From NCBI RefSeq assembly GCF_026914265.1, contig NC_069134.1:14229205-14293204 (forward strand): a stretch of DNA of 64,000 nt, written 5' to 3'. Under the pieces are notes generated by a model. The model was given only the letters and a program-made list of their open reading frames with translations. It was not told where the DNA came from and made no database searches. Origin of the DNA: Mya arenaria (lineage: Eukaryota; Mollusca; Bivalvia; Myida; Myidae). Below, in pieces: positions 1 to 13,800 of the stretch (the first letter of the stretch is position 1; each line of letters opens with the position of its first letter). The position numbers were made by a program, and so were the translations under genes.

Positions 1-1370
1 GCATCCACACAAAGGCACATGCACGGCAGGGTCGAAAGGACGGCATCCACATAAAGGCACATGAATGGCAGGGCCGAAAGGATGGCATCCACACAAAGGC
101 ACATGCACGGCAGGGTCGAAAGGACGGCATCCACACAAAGGCACGTGAACGGCAGGGCCGAAAGGACGGCATCCACACAATGGCACATGTATGGCAGGTC
201 AGAAAGAACGGCATCCACACAAAGGCACATGTATGGCAGAGTCGAAAGGACGGCATCCACACAAAGGCACGTGAACGGCAGGCCAGAAAGGATGGCATCC
301 ACACAAAGGCACATGTACGGCAGGCCAGAAAGGATGGCATCCACACAAAGGCACATGTTAGGCAGGCCAGAAAGGATGGCATCCGCACTAAGGCACATGT
401 ACGGCAGATCCGAAAGGATGGCATACGCACTACGGCACGTGAACGACAGGCCAGAAAGGATGACATCCACACAAAGGCACATGTACGGCAGGCCAGAAAG
501 GGTGGTACCCTGACAAAGGCACATGTATGGCAGGCCAGAAAGGATGGCACCCTGACAAAGGCACATGTATGGCAGGCCAGAAAGGATGACACCTTGACAA
601 AGGCACATATATGGCAGGCCAGAGAGGGTGGCACCCTGACAAAGGCACATGTACGGCAGGCCAGAGAGGATGGCACCTTGACAAAGGCACATGTATGGCA
701 GGCCCAGAAAGGATGGCATCCGCGCTAAGGTACATGTACGGCAGGCCAGAAAGGATTGCATCCACACAAAGGCACATGTACGACAGGCCAGAAAGGATGG
801 CATCCACACAAAGGCACATGTATGGCAGGCCAGAAAGGATGGCATCCACACAAAGGCACATGATAGGCAGATCAGAAAGGATGGCATCCACACAAAGGCA
901 CATGTACGGCACGTCAGAAAGGATGGCATCCACACAAAGGCACATGTATGGCAGGCCAGAAAGGATGGCATCCCCACAAAGGCACATGTACGGCAAGTCA
1001 GAAAGGATGGCATCCACACGAAGGCACATGAACGGCAGATCAGAAAGGATGGCATCCGCACTACGGCACGTGAACGACAGGTCAGAAAGGATGGCATCCA
1101 CACAAACGCACATGTATGGCTGGCCAGAAAGGATGGCATCCACACAAAGGCACATGTATGGCAGGTCAGAGAGGATGGCACCCTGACAAAGGCACATGTA
1201 TGGCAAGCCAGAAAGGATGGCATCCACACAAAGGCACATGTATGGCAGGCCAGAGAGGATGGCACCCTGACAAAGGCACATGTACGGCAGGCCAGAAAGG
1301 ATGGCACCCTGACAAAGGCACGAATATGGCAGGCCAGAGAGGATGGCATCCAAAACAAAGGCACATGTTC
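1..1370. repeat. 42-bp minisatellite, about 32 copies, cut by the window start
   Basis: Head-to-tail units of 42 bp. One unit reads roughly GCATCCACACAAAGGCACAT, then GTACGGCAGGCCAGAAAGGATG. Successive GCATCC starts lie 42 bp apart (1, 43 and so on). Units vary by substitutions such as CACATG/CACGTG and ATCCACAC/ACCCTGAC, and a few are 41 or 43 bp. Because 42 is a multiple of three and the unit lacks stops in several frames, long repetitive open frames appear on both strands. They have no domain, no splice context and unnatural composition, so I do not call them genes. The array runs off the left edge, so its full length is unknown. Confidence 0.95.
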
Positions 1371-1399
1371 AATATCGTAAAATCAAACATTCCGGTTTG

Positions 1400-4190
1400 A
1401 TGTTATTGTAAAACAACAACAAAAAAACAAGATCATACAAACACTTAAAAAAAAGTTTTTGAAAAAGAATAATAACATATGTAAACGTTTTACCGATACG
1501 CCTTCATCGAAAGATTAACATTAAAATAATCATAGAAATATTAAAAACTAATGTAATTGAAAGGTTTACCTGCAAATTCTTAAACTGTTTGTCTCACCAC
1601 TATTTTTTTTAAATATGTTTCAAAATATACATGATTACTTCTCAGTTCCACCGATTTGAAAACCAATCTCGTACGGTACGGGTGCCATAGAACTTGTGCA
1701 AGTAGTCATAATCACATTTAGTCAGAAACTAAACGGACATAATAACTCAGTATTCTATACATATTTTATCACACATAATATTGTTCTGAATTATTTTCCA
1801 CTGACATTAATCAGATAAAATGGCACTATTACAAGGTGGGGAGGGGTGGGGAGGGGTGGGTCGCAATCTAAAAGGTTTTCAATTTCCGGACGTTATTATG
1901 GTACTACTTACACATCTGTTCGAATACTTATTTAAAAAGTTCAAGCATTTTGGTGTCATTAGTAGATGCCCAAATGAAGCTAGTCGTCATTCTGACGGAT
2001 GTATATCGGCGTCAACCTCAGATTTCAGGTTGTATTTCTCATTTCCTTCGGCCGAGCTCTTGTTTCCAACGCGTGTTTACATCAACAACATTTCACCAGG
2101 TCCAAACCACAGCGCGATCCCACCATGAAAGAACACATTGACAACTTGTCCTTGCTCACTTACAGATTAAGAGTCTGCGCTCAACAGATTCAATTAAACC
2201 CAATTAATTACTGAAGAGTATATTGGCGGTGTTTATATTTAATCAATATTCAATAAATGCTCCCAGGAGTCGTAGAGTGGGCAGTAAGTGATGTTACTGA
2301 CGCCTCCAATGGGAATAATATACCACTCGAGGTCCTCTTTGATGCCGGTTAATGAAGCCCAGCGGGTACAGACAACGCATATAAAAGGCCACTATAGGAT
2401 ATTTACTAGCCATTTACGGCATCCCAAAACGTCATGCTGGCCATTTTTTCCATTTTCATTACTGGTTTGAAGTCGTAAAATTGTTCTTTATACGTAAAGC
2501 ATTTTTAAAAACCCCAGATCGCTTCAATTTTATTTTTGTTGAATTCGGATGCACATTCCTTATAAAACTGTTTGGCTGTTTCATTTGAGATATTCAGTTA
2601 GCATATATATTGCGTCATGTTTTGTCTACACATACAAGTGTACCTTTTAAGAGTCGACAATTGTTACCATTATGGAATGTATACAGTTAATGAATATTTT
2701 AATTTGATGTTTGTAAGAAAGAGCTTTGACAGGCTTACGTGTATTGAAGATTGCTTTTATGAAAAAATAAGAAGAAGGCTAATGCTTGAAGCCCAGTTCA
2801 AGGAAACAACCAGTGAATTCCTCGGTGTTTTCGGTGGCTATTCTAAGGCGATAGTCACAACATTCATCGATATAAATTGACAGTGAAATTTACTTCTTTG
2901 CAAAATACATGGTGGACGTGATTTATTAATGGTATGACGAACTCGAACGCTTTAATAAGCTTATTTGCAAACAGTAGTATTCTGTGTGTATTTGACTTAG
3001 TTGGTGCGGGCGTTTTCATTACATTCGAAATGTTTTATATTGAGCGAAAACGAGTGTCGTATTATTATATAAATACGGTTTCTATGAAAAACAAATCACC
3101 GGCATCAATAAAGCATAGTTTGATAATTGGTAAGAGAGAGGAAAAAGGACACATATTTTGAGTGCATACTCTGTCCCGTCTCTACGTCTCGTGGAATCAG
3201 GTTTTCTAAACAGCGGGATTCGGTCCGAACATGATACGTGCATTTAGCTATAATAGTCGCCGCCACTTACCAGAGCTTGATTGAGGAATTGACCGATAAA
3301 CGTAAAAGCAATTAATCACTTCATCGTAATATCTGGATTTTGTGACAGATAAACCGAAGTTATTCCCCGATATTTTCATGCATTAGTTTGAACATATTTA
3401 TTTTACATCGATTGTGAAAGAAGTAATTCCATGCATATAGACGTTTGCCATTTCCAGTCCTGTTTAACATGTGGGTTATACATTCGCATCAGTGCAATTT
3501 CATGCCCTATGATGATAGCTGAAGATATATTGTCAGTTGCGTACTGAGTATGTGATGTGAACCTGCGCGAGCATCGATAAACATTCGAAGTTTTTGAAAC
3601 TTTAAAGACGTAACTTTCGATCCATCGTATCATTATTTTTTATTATTTTTTTGGTCAAATTCATAAGTATGTTTCGGAAACGTTTTTAATCCTCGAAAAC
3701 ATATAACAGTACACTTTTTAATTGAGTCAAAAGATTGGCTTTCAACTTAGTGTTACTGCTAGCGCCGAGTCTCCTCAGTTTAATATGGAAAAGGGGCTGT
3801 GCATAGAATAAACACTTTAAACGGTTAGTAGTCGTTTTGACATATTTCTTATCGGTTTATTGTTGTATTATCAACAAAGTTGTGTTCTCTCGGGGTTTTT
3901 TTAATGGAAAGTCACACAATCAGGAGATACTTGTTTTATAAGAATAAAGCAGGCAGCACTCTTGTTGGATTTTTTGGGTCTAAATTTTACCGTGACAGTT
4001 CTTGGAAAAGTTATAATTTTAAACGCCGCGTAATTTGGTGATACATGTCTTTGGAAGTGATTTCAGGTGAGGTTGTCGTCTTTTTCTGCAGTCTACCCCC
4101 CCCCCCGCAATACCCCCTCCCCCCTCACGTCGGTTTCACTCAAGTATGTAATCCAGACAGTTGGAAATCATCTGCTTTCTAAATTCCCCT
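1400..4190. other. Non-coding or unassigned stretch
   Basis: AT-rich sequence without a recognisable protein domain, RNA gene or repeat family. Small features are a G-run at 1836-1861 (GGGGAGGGGTGGGG type) and a C-run at 4096-4106. The longest reading frame (2617-2880, +) encodes an 87-residue peptide with no recognised motif, and I do not support it as a gene. Confidence 0.6.
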
Positions 4191-4194
4191 GCAG

Positions 4195-4317
4195 GAGGCT
4201 GAGGAGCTGGAGCGTCAGGGGCAGCGGCCGCCGCTCCAATATTTCGAGGAGCGGCGAAAATTAATTTTGTCTTTTTTTATGAATAAAGTAACTATATTTA
4301 TGAAAGACTGTTGCGGT
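4195..4317 (+). CDS. Orphan terminal-exon candidate
   Basis: A GC-rich patch in AT-rich surroundings follows a good splice acceptor (pyrimidine-rich, then CCCCTGCAG ending at 4194). The open frame starts Glu-Ala-Glu-Glu-Leu-Glu-Arg-Gln-Gly-Gln-Arg, continues through a charged segment with Tyr-Phe-Glu-Glu-Arg-Arg-Lys, and ends at TAA 4315-4317. It could be the last coding exon of an upstream + strand gene. An AATAAA lies inside the frame near 4281, so the true end could be earlier. I found no matching upstream exon and do not recognise the protein. The call rests on composition and the acceptor only. Confidence 0.3.
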
Positions 4318-4319
4318 CC

Positions 4320-7300
4320 TTAATGCAATTAAATGTACACGGTCATATAACCTGCGCCTGGTGTAGGAAAACAGAATACTACATGTACATCATAGATAAT
4401 CCGTAACGCCACCGGCCTCTTCTCAAGTTTATAGTTAGGAGCCACAGATATAGACTGGAGAAATGAAACTCTATCAATTAGTCAGAGATGTGGTACAACT
4501 CTAGATGGCATTAACCGCTGATTTCGCGGCAATTTTTGGTACAGAATTATTAATTTGGCAATGCTATCCCATCAACGAAATCATCGGAGAGTAAAAATCC
4601 CTCCTTTGGCTTCAACATTTTGTTTATGTCACATTTGTGGATGTGACGAAGTTACGCCATTATAGGGCGCGGCCAAACCTATAAAATAAACAACACCAAC
4701 AACAGCAACATGAGTCTCAGAATATTGGCCATAATTGTAAAACATGACCGTGAATTGCTCAAGATGACACTCATAAAAGACACTCGTCATTAGGATGTTG
4801 GGTGGTTGTGTAAGTCTTCGATTCTCGCACTCGGGCAAGGCCCATTCGGCGATTGCTCCGATTCGACTGTTAGTCATATTAAGTTTTTGGAGCATAGTGC
4901 ACAGACAGAGTATAACCCTGGTATAGCACTGTCACATGGTACCCCCATTTTTTAAACGTCACTCCCGGAAGACTTGCAATTAATAAATTCTAGTGTCTTA
5001 TATTCTACCATCAAAGGTAAGAATGTTGGTGGGAAAACACATAAATCGGTGTCTTAGGATGTATTTTACATACATGTAGTACATTTAACTGAGTAATTTG
5101 ACAATAAATTTAATCTGGGACCAGTAATCTTACCGTCACAGATTTAATTCACGTCTTTTACCCGATGTCATGAACGTCTTTTTTAAAACAAGATTCCTGT
5201 AAAAAGTCTTCAGAATGTTACCATATAATGTCTGCCAGCTATTCCGTGAACCAGGTATAGTTTGCCATCTTTGTTCAACACAAAAAAAATACGGCACATG
5301 GATGTGTAACTTTGTCAGTGTTTTGAAGTATACCTGAAATGCAAATGCAAAGAGCGAAAAAAAAACGTGCAAAATTGTCACAAGAGTTTGGATACCAACA
5401 GTTGCTTAAATATCGTTTCCAGTAATGCACCAGATCGCACCAATTATTAAAAATATTTGTAGAATTTTCCCTGGGACAACCCAGACCCCGACTAAAACGG
5501 AGGGGAACTCCCGCTCCCAAACCCACTCTCTTTCGCGGCCCAAATACAATTGCGTTCATACGCGCCTGAAACTGTATAAGAAAGTATTTTATATTTGCAA
5601 GATTATTACTCACAATCTAAAACCACGATTTAAGGTGTAACGATAATAGTTATGAAAGGGGAAGTAATTGCGGTTGGACTTTATGCCTGCAGATGCTGAA
5701 ACTGTTGTGTGCTATGGCTATTTTGCGTAATATACGACATAAAATCTTTATGACAGTAGGTGCGATTTTTCCATTTCTATTTTTTTTAAACTACTCTTTG
5801 TGATAAGCTAATTTTACTCATGACATATATTATTTAAAATGAAACAGTTGTATGTATGACTCTCCGAATTATCATTAATCTAGCATGTGTACGAAACGGA
5901 AAATAATTGCATTTGTTAATGAAGTACATTTCGGATACTAACATTCGGACTATGATAGTCATAATGATTTAAGATAGTCATAGTGATTCATTATTTGATT
6001 GATAATATAGTCCATTTTCCGTCTTATAAGGAACGTCTAACACCCATTATGTTTGGCTAGGTCTTAAGCAATGTGGTTAAAATGCAGTGACAAAACCTGT
6101 ATTCAGGTTTAACTATAACAGTGTTTAAGGGATTCAGTTCACTACAAGTCACAAAAAGGGGGGATTGCAGTGCCAGCCATTTAAGCCAGCTTATGTGTGA
6201 ACTGTAACTGCATCATCCTTCTTTTATAGCTTCATTATTTTAATAATAAATGCAATCATTAATGCAATTCGTGAGCAATTTTCACTTTCAGTAGAGTCAT
6301 CCCGGTCACCCTCTTCTTGAAGGAACCCATACTTTGTTTTGATGGGGTAGTGCTATTTAGCATATAAATGAGGGCAGACTGGACAACACTGGTTCTCAAC
6401 AGGGAGGGATTTATTCTTATCTTCCTCAACTACGTATTCTTCTCCCTTATAGTTCTCAGGTAAAAGCAAAATATTTGTAAAGTCTTAGTAGCAATGTGCC
6501 TGAATTGGGCTCTAGCTTTAGGGTTCCCTCTGCTGATCGCCATTGTCATCATTTGTGATAAATTTGCACAACTGGCGACAATTTCATTTTCAAATTTGGC
6601 GATTGGCAACACCTTTTTTTATATTTTATTATATATCTAAATGACATAAGTAGTGCACTAAGTTGCCTCTATGATAATTGTTTCAGTCTCATCAGATATC
6701 AGGCATGCCGCTTTTGTGACATATCTGATAATTAGGTTAATTAATTCAGAAATTTATGGCTTTCGGTATCCTATAATGATTATGGCTCTTAGTCTAAGTA
6801 GCAAAAGTGAGACAATGGTTCTTTGCCATCTAATAGCCAGATCAAATGCTTCTGACCTGCGATAATTATTTCGAAAACAAGTTAAGAGGGCATGAATTTT
6901 ACAGTAATGATGCAAAGTGAAGGAATAAACAAGTACTTTTGATTCTTGTATTAACAATCTTACCAATGTCAATAAAGAATGAATATGTATTTGTATGACA
7001 ATGTGCTAACAACATGTGATATTTATACAGTAAAATGTATAATGTTATTGCCACAAATAAATGCTAATTAATGTTATTTATACTATTTGAATGATTAAAA
7101 TGTTAACAGTAACTTGTTGCTTTTAATTGGATTCACACCCCAGTTTGCTTCAAGTTTGTAGCAAAAGTAATTCTCAAAAGAGGTTCTTAAAAAGCATACT
7201 ACTTTAAAAGCAATTGTGTCCAGTAAATAAATATTGCATCATTAAATAAGTACAAAAATGTGTCATTAAAGTACATATATTAATCACAATTGTTGGTTTA

Positions 7301-7840
7301 CTGAGTTTTTTCCAATATTTTACGCTTACTTCAGTTGCCTGTTGTTCCTGCTGTTGTTAGCCCACTCGTCATCACCTCCCTGGAGTTTGACCACCTCACT
7401 GACCATCCTCGCCTTCACCTTTGTAATGGTCAACATGATACTTGCTGACTACGTCGTTCAAACTATCCACACAAAGAGGGACTTTAAGAACTTCCTTTAA
7501 TGGATGGTGACATGAATAGTATTGTTTATGGCGGAACAAGTGTGCAGTGATCAAATAAAAAAAACATTGTTGAGTGTTCATATGAATTATTGATCTAATA
7601 GCACTGCACTGGCCAGTAAGTAAAGTTGTAGATCATTTTTATATTTTTTCTATGGTGCTTTCTCGTGAAAATCAAAATATTTCAGACTCCTGTACTCACA
7701 AGCTATATCATTGTGACATACACAGCCTTGCTCAAGACTAAAGACTAATCAAATATAGAACAGTTGGCATACATTTAATGAAAGCAATGTCTTAAGTGCA
7801 TTTTGATTGGAGGTTGATTGAAATGTAAGCAAGTAACTGA
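4320..7840. other. Intergenic stretch upstream of C9orf72
   Basis: No gene recognised. The segment presumably contains the C9orf72 promoter and any untranslated first exon, but no TATA box, CpG cluster or initiator stands out. Two minus-strand pieces look slightly protein-like. One is 6612-6430, with a stretch reading Lys-Phe-Glu-Asn-Glu-Ile-Val-Ala-Ser-Cys. The other is 7425-7344, beginning Met-Val-Ser-Glu-Val-Val-Lys-Leu-Gln and followed by a GTAAGC donor-like site. Neither has a recognised family, so neither is called. Confidence 0.5.
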
Positions 7841-7843
7841 ATA

Positions 7844-10800
7844 ATGTCAAGTGGAAATACAGATGGAGTGTTAAGACATGATGCAGCTGATCATGGTGTT
7901 CTGGAGATTAAGACAGAAATCGACAACCCTGCTGTAACACCATCCAGTCCTAGCTCTAAATATTCAAAATCTGAGCTTATCAGGATTAACTTGGATCATT
8001 GTCCATTCCAAGGACTTGCATTGTCATTCTGGGACAACATTCTTGGCCCTCGCACTAGACATGTATGGAATATAAGTAATGAAAAGCCTCTTAAGTCAGA
8101 CTTGCTTTCACTCATTACAAGTCAGGTTCTCAGCTGTGAGATTTGCCGAGACCCGTTCAAGAGTGATATTGACTTTAAGTTTTATAACCTTCCTTATAAG
8201 GATGTGGTTGTTCCTGCTTTTGTGTTCTCAGCAAAGGGATCAAATGGGATATCTGTTCATTCCCTGTATGTCGTCATTCCAATATCGGGGCTCAAGTTTT
8301 ACCTTAAAATACATGAGGTTCTGCAGAGCTGCTTACAGAGGCTGATCAGGAAATTACGGGTCATTCTTGACAAGGTTAGCGATTTTATTTCATTATGAAA
8401 CTGTTGACTAGTTAAATAGTTATTAATAGCAATATTAAACAATTGACTCTTGTCCTGTATTTGGTCACTTTTTTGCTGTTAATTTTGATATCATATATTA
8501 CTGCTAACCAATTATGAAAGTATGAAAGTATTCTACAGAACCCATTTGAGATGTGTATGAGTGTGTTCGGCAAGTACCTCTCCGACTGTGTTCAGGTCCT
8601 GTCTCGACTAAACAGCTCTTCGCTAGCCAGGAATGTCTCGGTCAGTATATACATATAAATGCTGGTAACTTATTTATGAGATGAGTGAAACAGATTTTTG
8701 TTGGACGAGGTTAGATAACTCCATTTTATTCTTTACACAGATTATGGCCCATGATTGACTATGGAACTTAGGTTAAAGTTTTAGGGCAGGTTGGGATATT
8801 TATTAATAACTTCTATATCCTTTGTTCAATTGACTTAATACTTCACACAGTTGTCCAGGACCATCACACAATGAGGTTACATAACCCCATATTATCCTTA
8901 ATACAAGTTATGGCCCCTGATTGACTTAGGTTAAAGTTTTAGGGCAGGTTAAAGTTTTAGGGCAAGTTAGGATTTTCACTTAAAACTCCAATACCATTCA
9001 TTCAATTGACCTAATACTTCACACAGTTGTTCAGAGCCATCACATAATGAGGTTAGATAACTCCATATTATCTTTTATACAGATTATGGCCCCTGATTGA
9101 CTATGGAACTTAGGTTAAAGTTTTAGGGCCGGTTGGGATATTTATTAATTGCTTCTATACCCTTCATTCAATTGACTTAATACTTCACACAATTGTTCAG
9201 GACTGTTACCCAATGAGGTTACATAACTTCATATCCTTAATACAAGTTATGGCCTCTGATTGAATTAGATTAAAGTTTTAGGCAAGTAAAAGTTAAGGGC
9301 AAGTTGGGATTTTAATAAAAAAACTTCTATACCGTTCATTAAATGCACTTTATAAAATTCAAAATTATTTACGACCATCTTACAACAAGAAACATAACTC
9401 CATTTTAACCCTAAATACAAATTATGGCCCTTGATTTTTTTATTTTTTTTTATTTCTTTTGAAAGGCATATTTGTATATTCTTAACCACATTTTCATAAT
9501 GGGAAATCAAGTTATTTGAATGACTTGCATCATTGTTCGGGCTGGTGGGAGGGCAGCATCAAAGTCACCTTATGTATCAAATAATTTTAGTTAGGTTTGA
9601 CATAAAGAGACCAAACTTGGTAATATTACATCGTTATTGTATTCACTTCTAAGTCAAAGCGGCGTAGTCGAGCGCGCTGTCTTACGACGGCTGTTGTTAT
9701 TAATCAATGTGCCAGTGCATAAAACTTTGATGTCATTTCTACTGCAGAATTTTTATACACTGTATTATGTAAAAATTAAGAGTCGTTGTTAAATTGCAGT
9801 TTTAAATGCATTCTAAAGTCCTCTCAGAATTGCCCAGAATGCAGAAATTTTCATTGATTATGAAAATGTTATGGGCCTAGTCTGGGAACATCCCTAGCTG
9901 GCCGCCGCCAGTATCTTTTCCTTTTGGGCTAGTTCACTTGAAATTAATTGCAAATAATGCTCAATAAGTACGCCAGTGTTGCAAGAGGGGTACCATGATT
10001 AGAAAGACTTGTGGACTTCAACTGAATCCCTTAAGAAGCATAAGTTTCTGAGCAAAGATAGGCTATATGTTCATCAAAATTTATGAAAAGTTTCAATAAT
10101 AATTTATATGCTACTACTGCTGTTGCTTTCTGCCCTTAAAATCCCTACTTTTTAGCCTATTTTTTTAAATTGATAGCACTTAAAAGACTGCACAGTGTAA
10201 AATGGATAATTCCTGAAAATAAGGTATGTTTCATTATATTAAATCCATCAAAATAAATGGTCAAATTGAGTGTTTATTCGCTCCTTATTTTTAAAGAAAT
10301 CTCCCCAAAAAAACCTTCAAGGTAATTTGCTAAATATCAACCTTTATAAAACCTTTATTACATCAAGGCCTGGTAGGAGGCATGCAAATTACAAGAACTT
10401 AGCAATGTTTTAATGACACCTCTCCTCACAGGCACACACTCAAGTGAACTACCCTTTATGTCGATAGCAAGACATGTAAAGTGGCCTCCTTCGAAAACAT
10501 ACTTGAAAATGAACTTCTTTTCATCATGTTATCAAAATAAAGATTAAATGTACACCTTAACCATTAAAGTGACATATATTGTATCTGAAGCTTTTAGACA
10601 CGGCCTTCAGCCCTGGTCATGTCCTGGAGCGTGACTTTTTGGCCCGGTGTGTAGCCTCCCATCTCATGACATTTGGAAGGAGTCTCGTCATTGGAGAAAC
10701 TGCGGAGAGGATCAATTTGGTAATTTACAAGTTTTAGATCTGAAAATAACGTCAACCATATTATGTAAGTTTTGTGGAATGGATTGTAAATCTCAGATCA

Positions 10801-13800
10801 GTAACATTTTGTATCTGGTTTTGATTTTTTTTGGTTTCATTTCCTGTCTAGTTCATTTTTTTAACAGATACTAGTCCATAACCAATATCTGTAATCGTTG
10901 AGTCTAAGTTTCATTTGAAGAAACTGCAAAACATTATAATATTATATTGATTAATTGAATTCTTATTTACTTCATTCATCATTACAACGCTATTGTATTT
11001 CTAGGTTTTAAACACCCTGTCAATGTTCAACAGTGAGAGTGAGCGGCACTGCTCCCTGCCATACTGTGTGAAGGACCCGCAGCTTTATCACCACGACCTC
11101 TACTTACAGGGGCTTGTCAAGGTTTCTGTAGAAATTCTGAAATTGGATGTTTATTCACACAAAATAGGAAGACAGTTAAGGAGCCTCTCTACTGATATAT
11201 ATGTAGACATAATTAATGGAAAAGCAATATTTCACAATGATGATTTAAGCAAAATAAAAGGATAGATACAACTCTATTATTTTTATGTCTCTGACAGTTT
11301 CTGTTCATTCTTCGTGAAAATAATATTGACTCCATAAGGCTTAAAAGCTGTTGTGGATATTGTTGAAATAATGCACTTTTTTATGTAAATTTATTTTTCA
11401 CTATTAGGAGGACAAGCATTCGGTGTTGCCTATGACAGAGATTACTGCAAGTCGCTACCCAACTACCATCATAGATCTGACGAGCCGTGAGGTGAAACAG
11501 ACCCAGTCTTACAGTGAACATGTCCTTCACAGGTACATGTGCTTATTCTTTCAGCACCTCAATGGATATCCTCAGCACTTGATCATGTACCACTGGACGT
11601 TTAACAGGCAAAATTATGTTTATGCAAAGGCATTAGGTTTCTTTTAGATTTAATATATTTAATCCTGGAAAGCTCAGTTGGAAGTGCCCCTGACGTGGGC
11701 ACAACATTTTATTATTAAAGTTATAATCTCACTTATACCACGATATTCTATTATAAAACTAATTATCTCACCTATTCCACTAAATCTTATTATAAAAGTT
11801 ATAAAGTTATAATCTCACCTATACCACTAAATCTTATTATAAAAGATATAATCTCACCTATTCCACAAAATCTTATTATAACAGTTATAATCTCACCTAT
11901 TCCACAAAATCTTATTATAACAGTTATAATCTCACCTATTCCACAAAATCTTATTATAAAAGTTATAATCTCACCTATTCCATAAAATCTTGTTATAAAA
12001 CTAATTATCTCACCTATTCCACTAAATCTTATAAGAAAAGTTATAATCTCACCTATTCCACAAAATCTTATTAGAAAAGTTATAATCTCACCTATTCCAC
12101 AAAATCTTATTAGAAAAGTTATAATCTCACCTATTCCACAAAATCTTATTAGAAAAGTTATAATCTCACCTATTCCACAAAATCTTATTAGAAAAGTTAT
12201 AATCTCACCTATTCCACAAAATCTTATTATAAAAGTTATAATCTCACCTATACCACAAAATTCTTTTTATATTTGTTATAATATTACCTACACCACAAAA
12301 TGTATAAATACCATGTACTTATATTCTTTTAAAACAATTATTTGTCAGTACAGATCATGAATAAACTCGGTCTGGCTTGGAATGCATCAGTAGTTCTAGA
12401 GATGGGCTGAAATTCGAGACAAGTGTTGGGAATAGGACAAAAAATTTGATAATCGGGAATGCAAACCAATCAATGATCAATTAATTACTGACTTCATTTG
12501 TACATGAATAAACAGCTTCATCTTAGCTTATTGGCTATAGAAAAAGTGACCTTAAGACTTCTTGTTAGATATTGTTGGTATATCCATATCTGATTTTTGG
12601 AGAAAAGTAGTTTTTAAACAAAGGAAAGTGGAATAAATGTGTGTTACCATTACAGAAAAACAGCCTTTATTACAGATATGAATTTTAATATTCAATTATG
12701 ACCAAAAAAAGAAATTAAATCACTCTCTTTGCCAACTTTTCGGTCATTTTTTGATTGTTAAGACTTAGTGAATAAATCTGTTCTACATGATGGTCTAGTA
12801 CATTTTTGAGTGAAAACTTTGAAAGGTTAACTTGAACATTTATCAATTTTTAATAAAATAACTGGGCTTGATGCAAATCTGTGTCTACAAAATGATAAAT
12901 ATTATATGTTTCTGTATTCATGCAGGTTTGAGACCTTGAAGAATGAGCTGATATGTCTGCAGTATGGCCACTTTGATGAATTAGTTGTGTTAGACCAGTA
13001 AGTTAAACTCATTTTAGTAGTTTCGGTTAATGTTTAAAAAAGGTCACACATTTGAAAGGATATTTAAAGCGCTAAGATTCAATATTTTTTCATTATGTTT
13101 GGACATTCGCAATACAACAGCATACCGGTACATTCAAACACTTCATCTTATCTGCATTGTATGTATCCACATGTGCTAATTCAAAATTTCATCATTGTCT
13201 ATGTACGAGAAATGTGACCATAAATCATAACTAGAAGTAGTTCCCTGAACTTGTTGTTTCAGGGACTTGCATTCCAGCTCTGCGTATCCTGACACCCTGG
13301 TGCAAATTTTGGTGAAAGAGGTGGGTATTAAACCGCTCAATGTTCTCTTTATGTGTGTTAATGCATGTTAGACCCATATCTATGGCTGGCCCCACAATTA
13401 TGCCACAACTGTGTACAATCTCTGAAACGTGGCTAATTTATTCCACAACTGGCTGATCCCTAATTCCTCCCACACCTTTGGCTGAAAATGATGTCACTAA
13501 TCTTTTACCTGATGTCATCTGATAATCAAAATAACATACATGCTGTTGGACTAAAGTATTGATTTACTAAATAGGGAAAAGCATCTATCATAGTTCATTA
13601 ATTATTGGGGTGGTTTTCTTGCCAAAGATAATCTGATTTTAACCATGGTCGAAACGTTTCAACACTCAAACAAAAAACAGTAACAAGCAAACATAAATCG
13701 TACAGTAACTACACCCCTGTAACTATTATGAAAAATAAAATAAAAATTCTTTGTTAACTTGTTTAAGCTGCTACCCCCACCAACTGCTGACAACTGCTGA

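Noticed and set aside
1-1370. Long open frames on both strands in the 42-bp array
   Set aside because: They arise because the unit is a multiple of three and lacks stops. There is no domain, splice context or natural composition.
8341-8398. C9orf72 ending at TGA 8396-8398
   Set aside because: Read-through of the exon 1 donor AAG|GTTAGC. Downstream exons continue the family alignment in phase.
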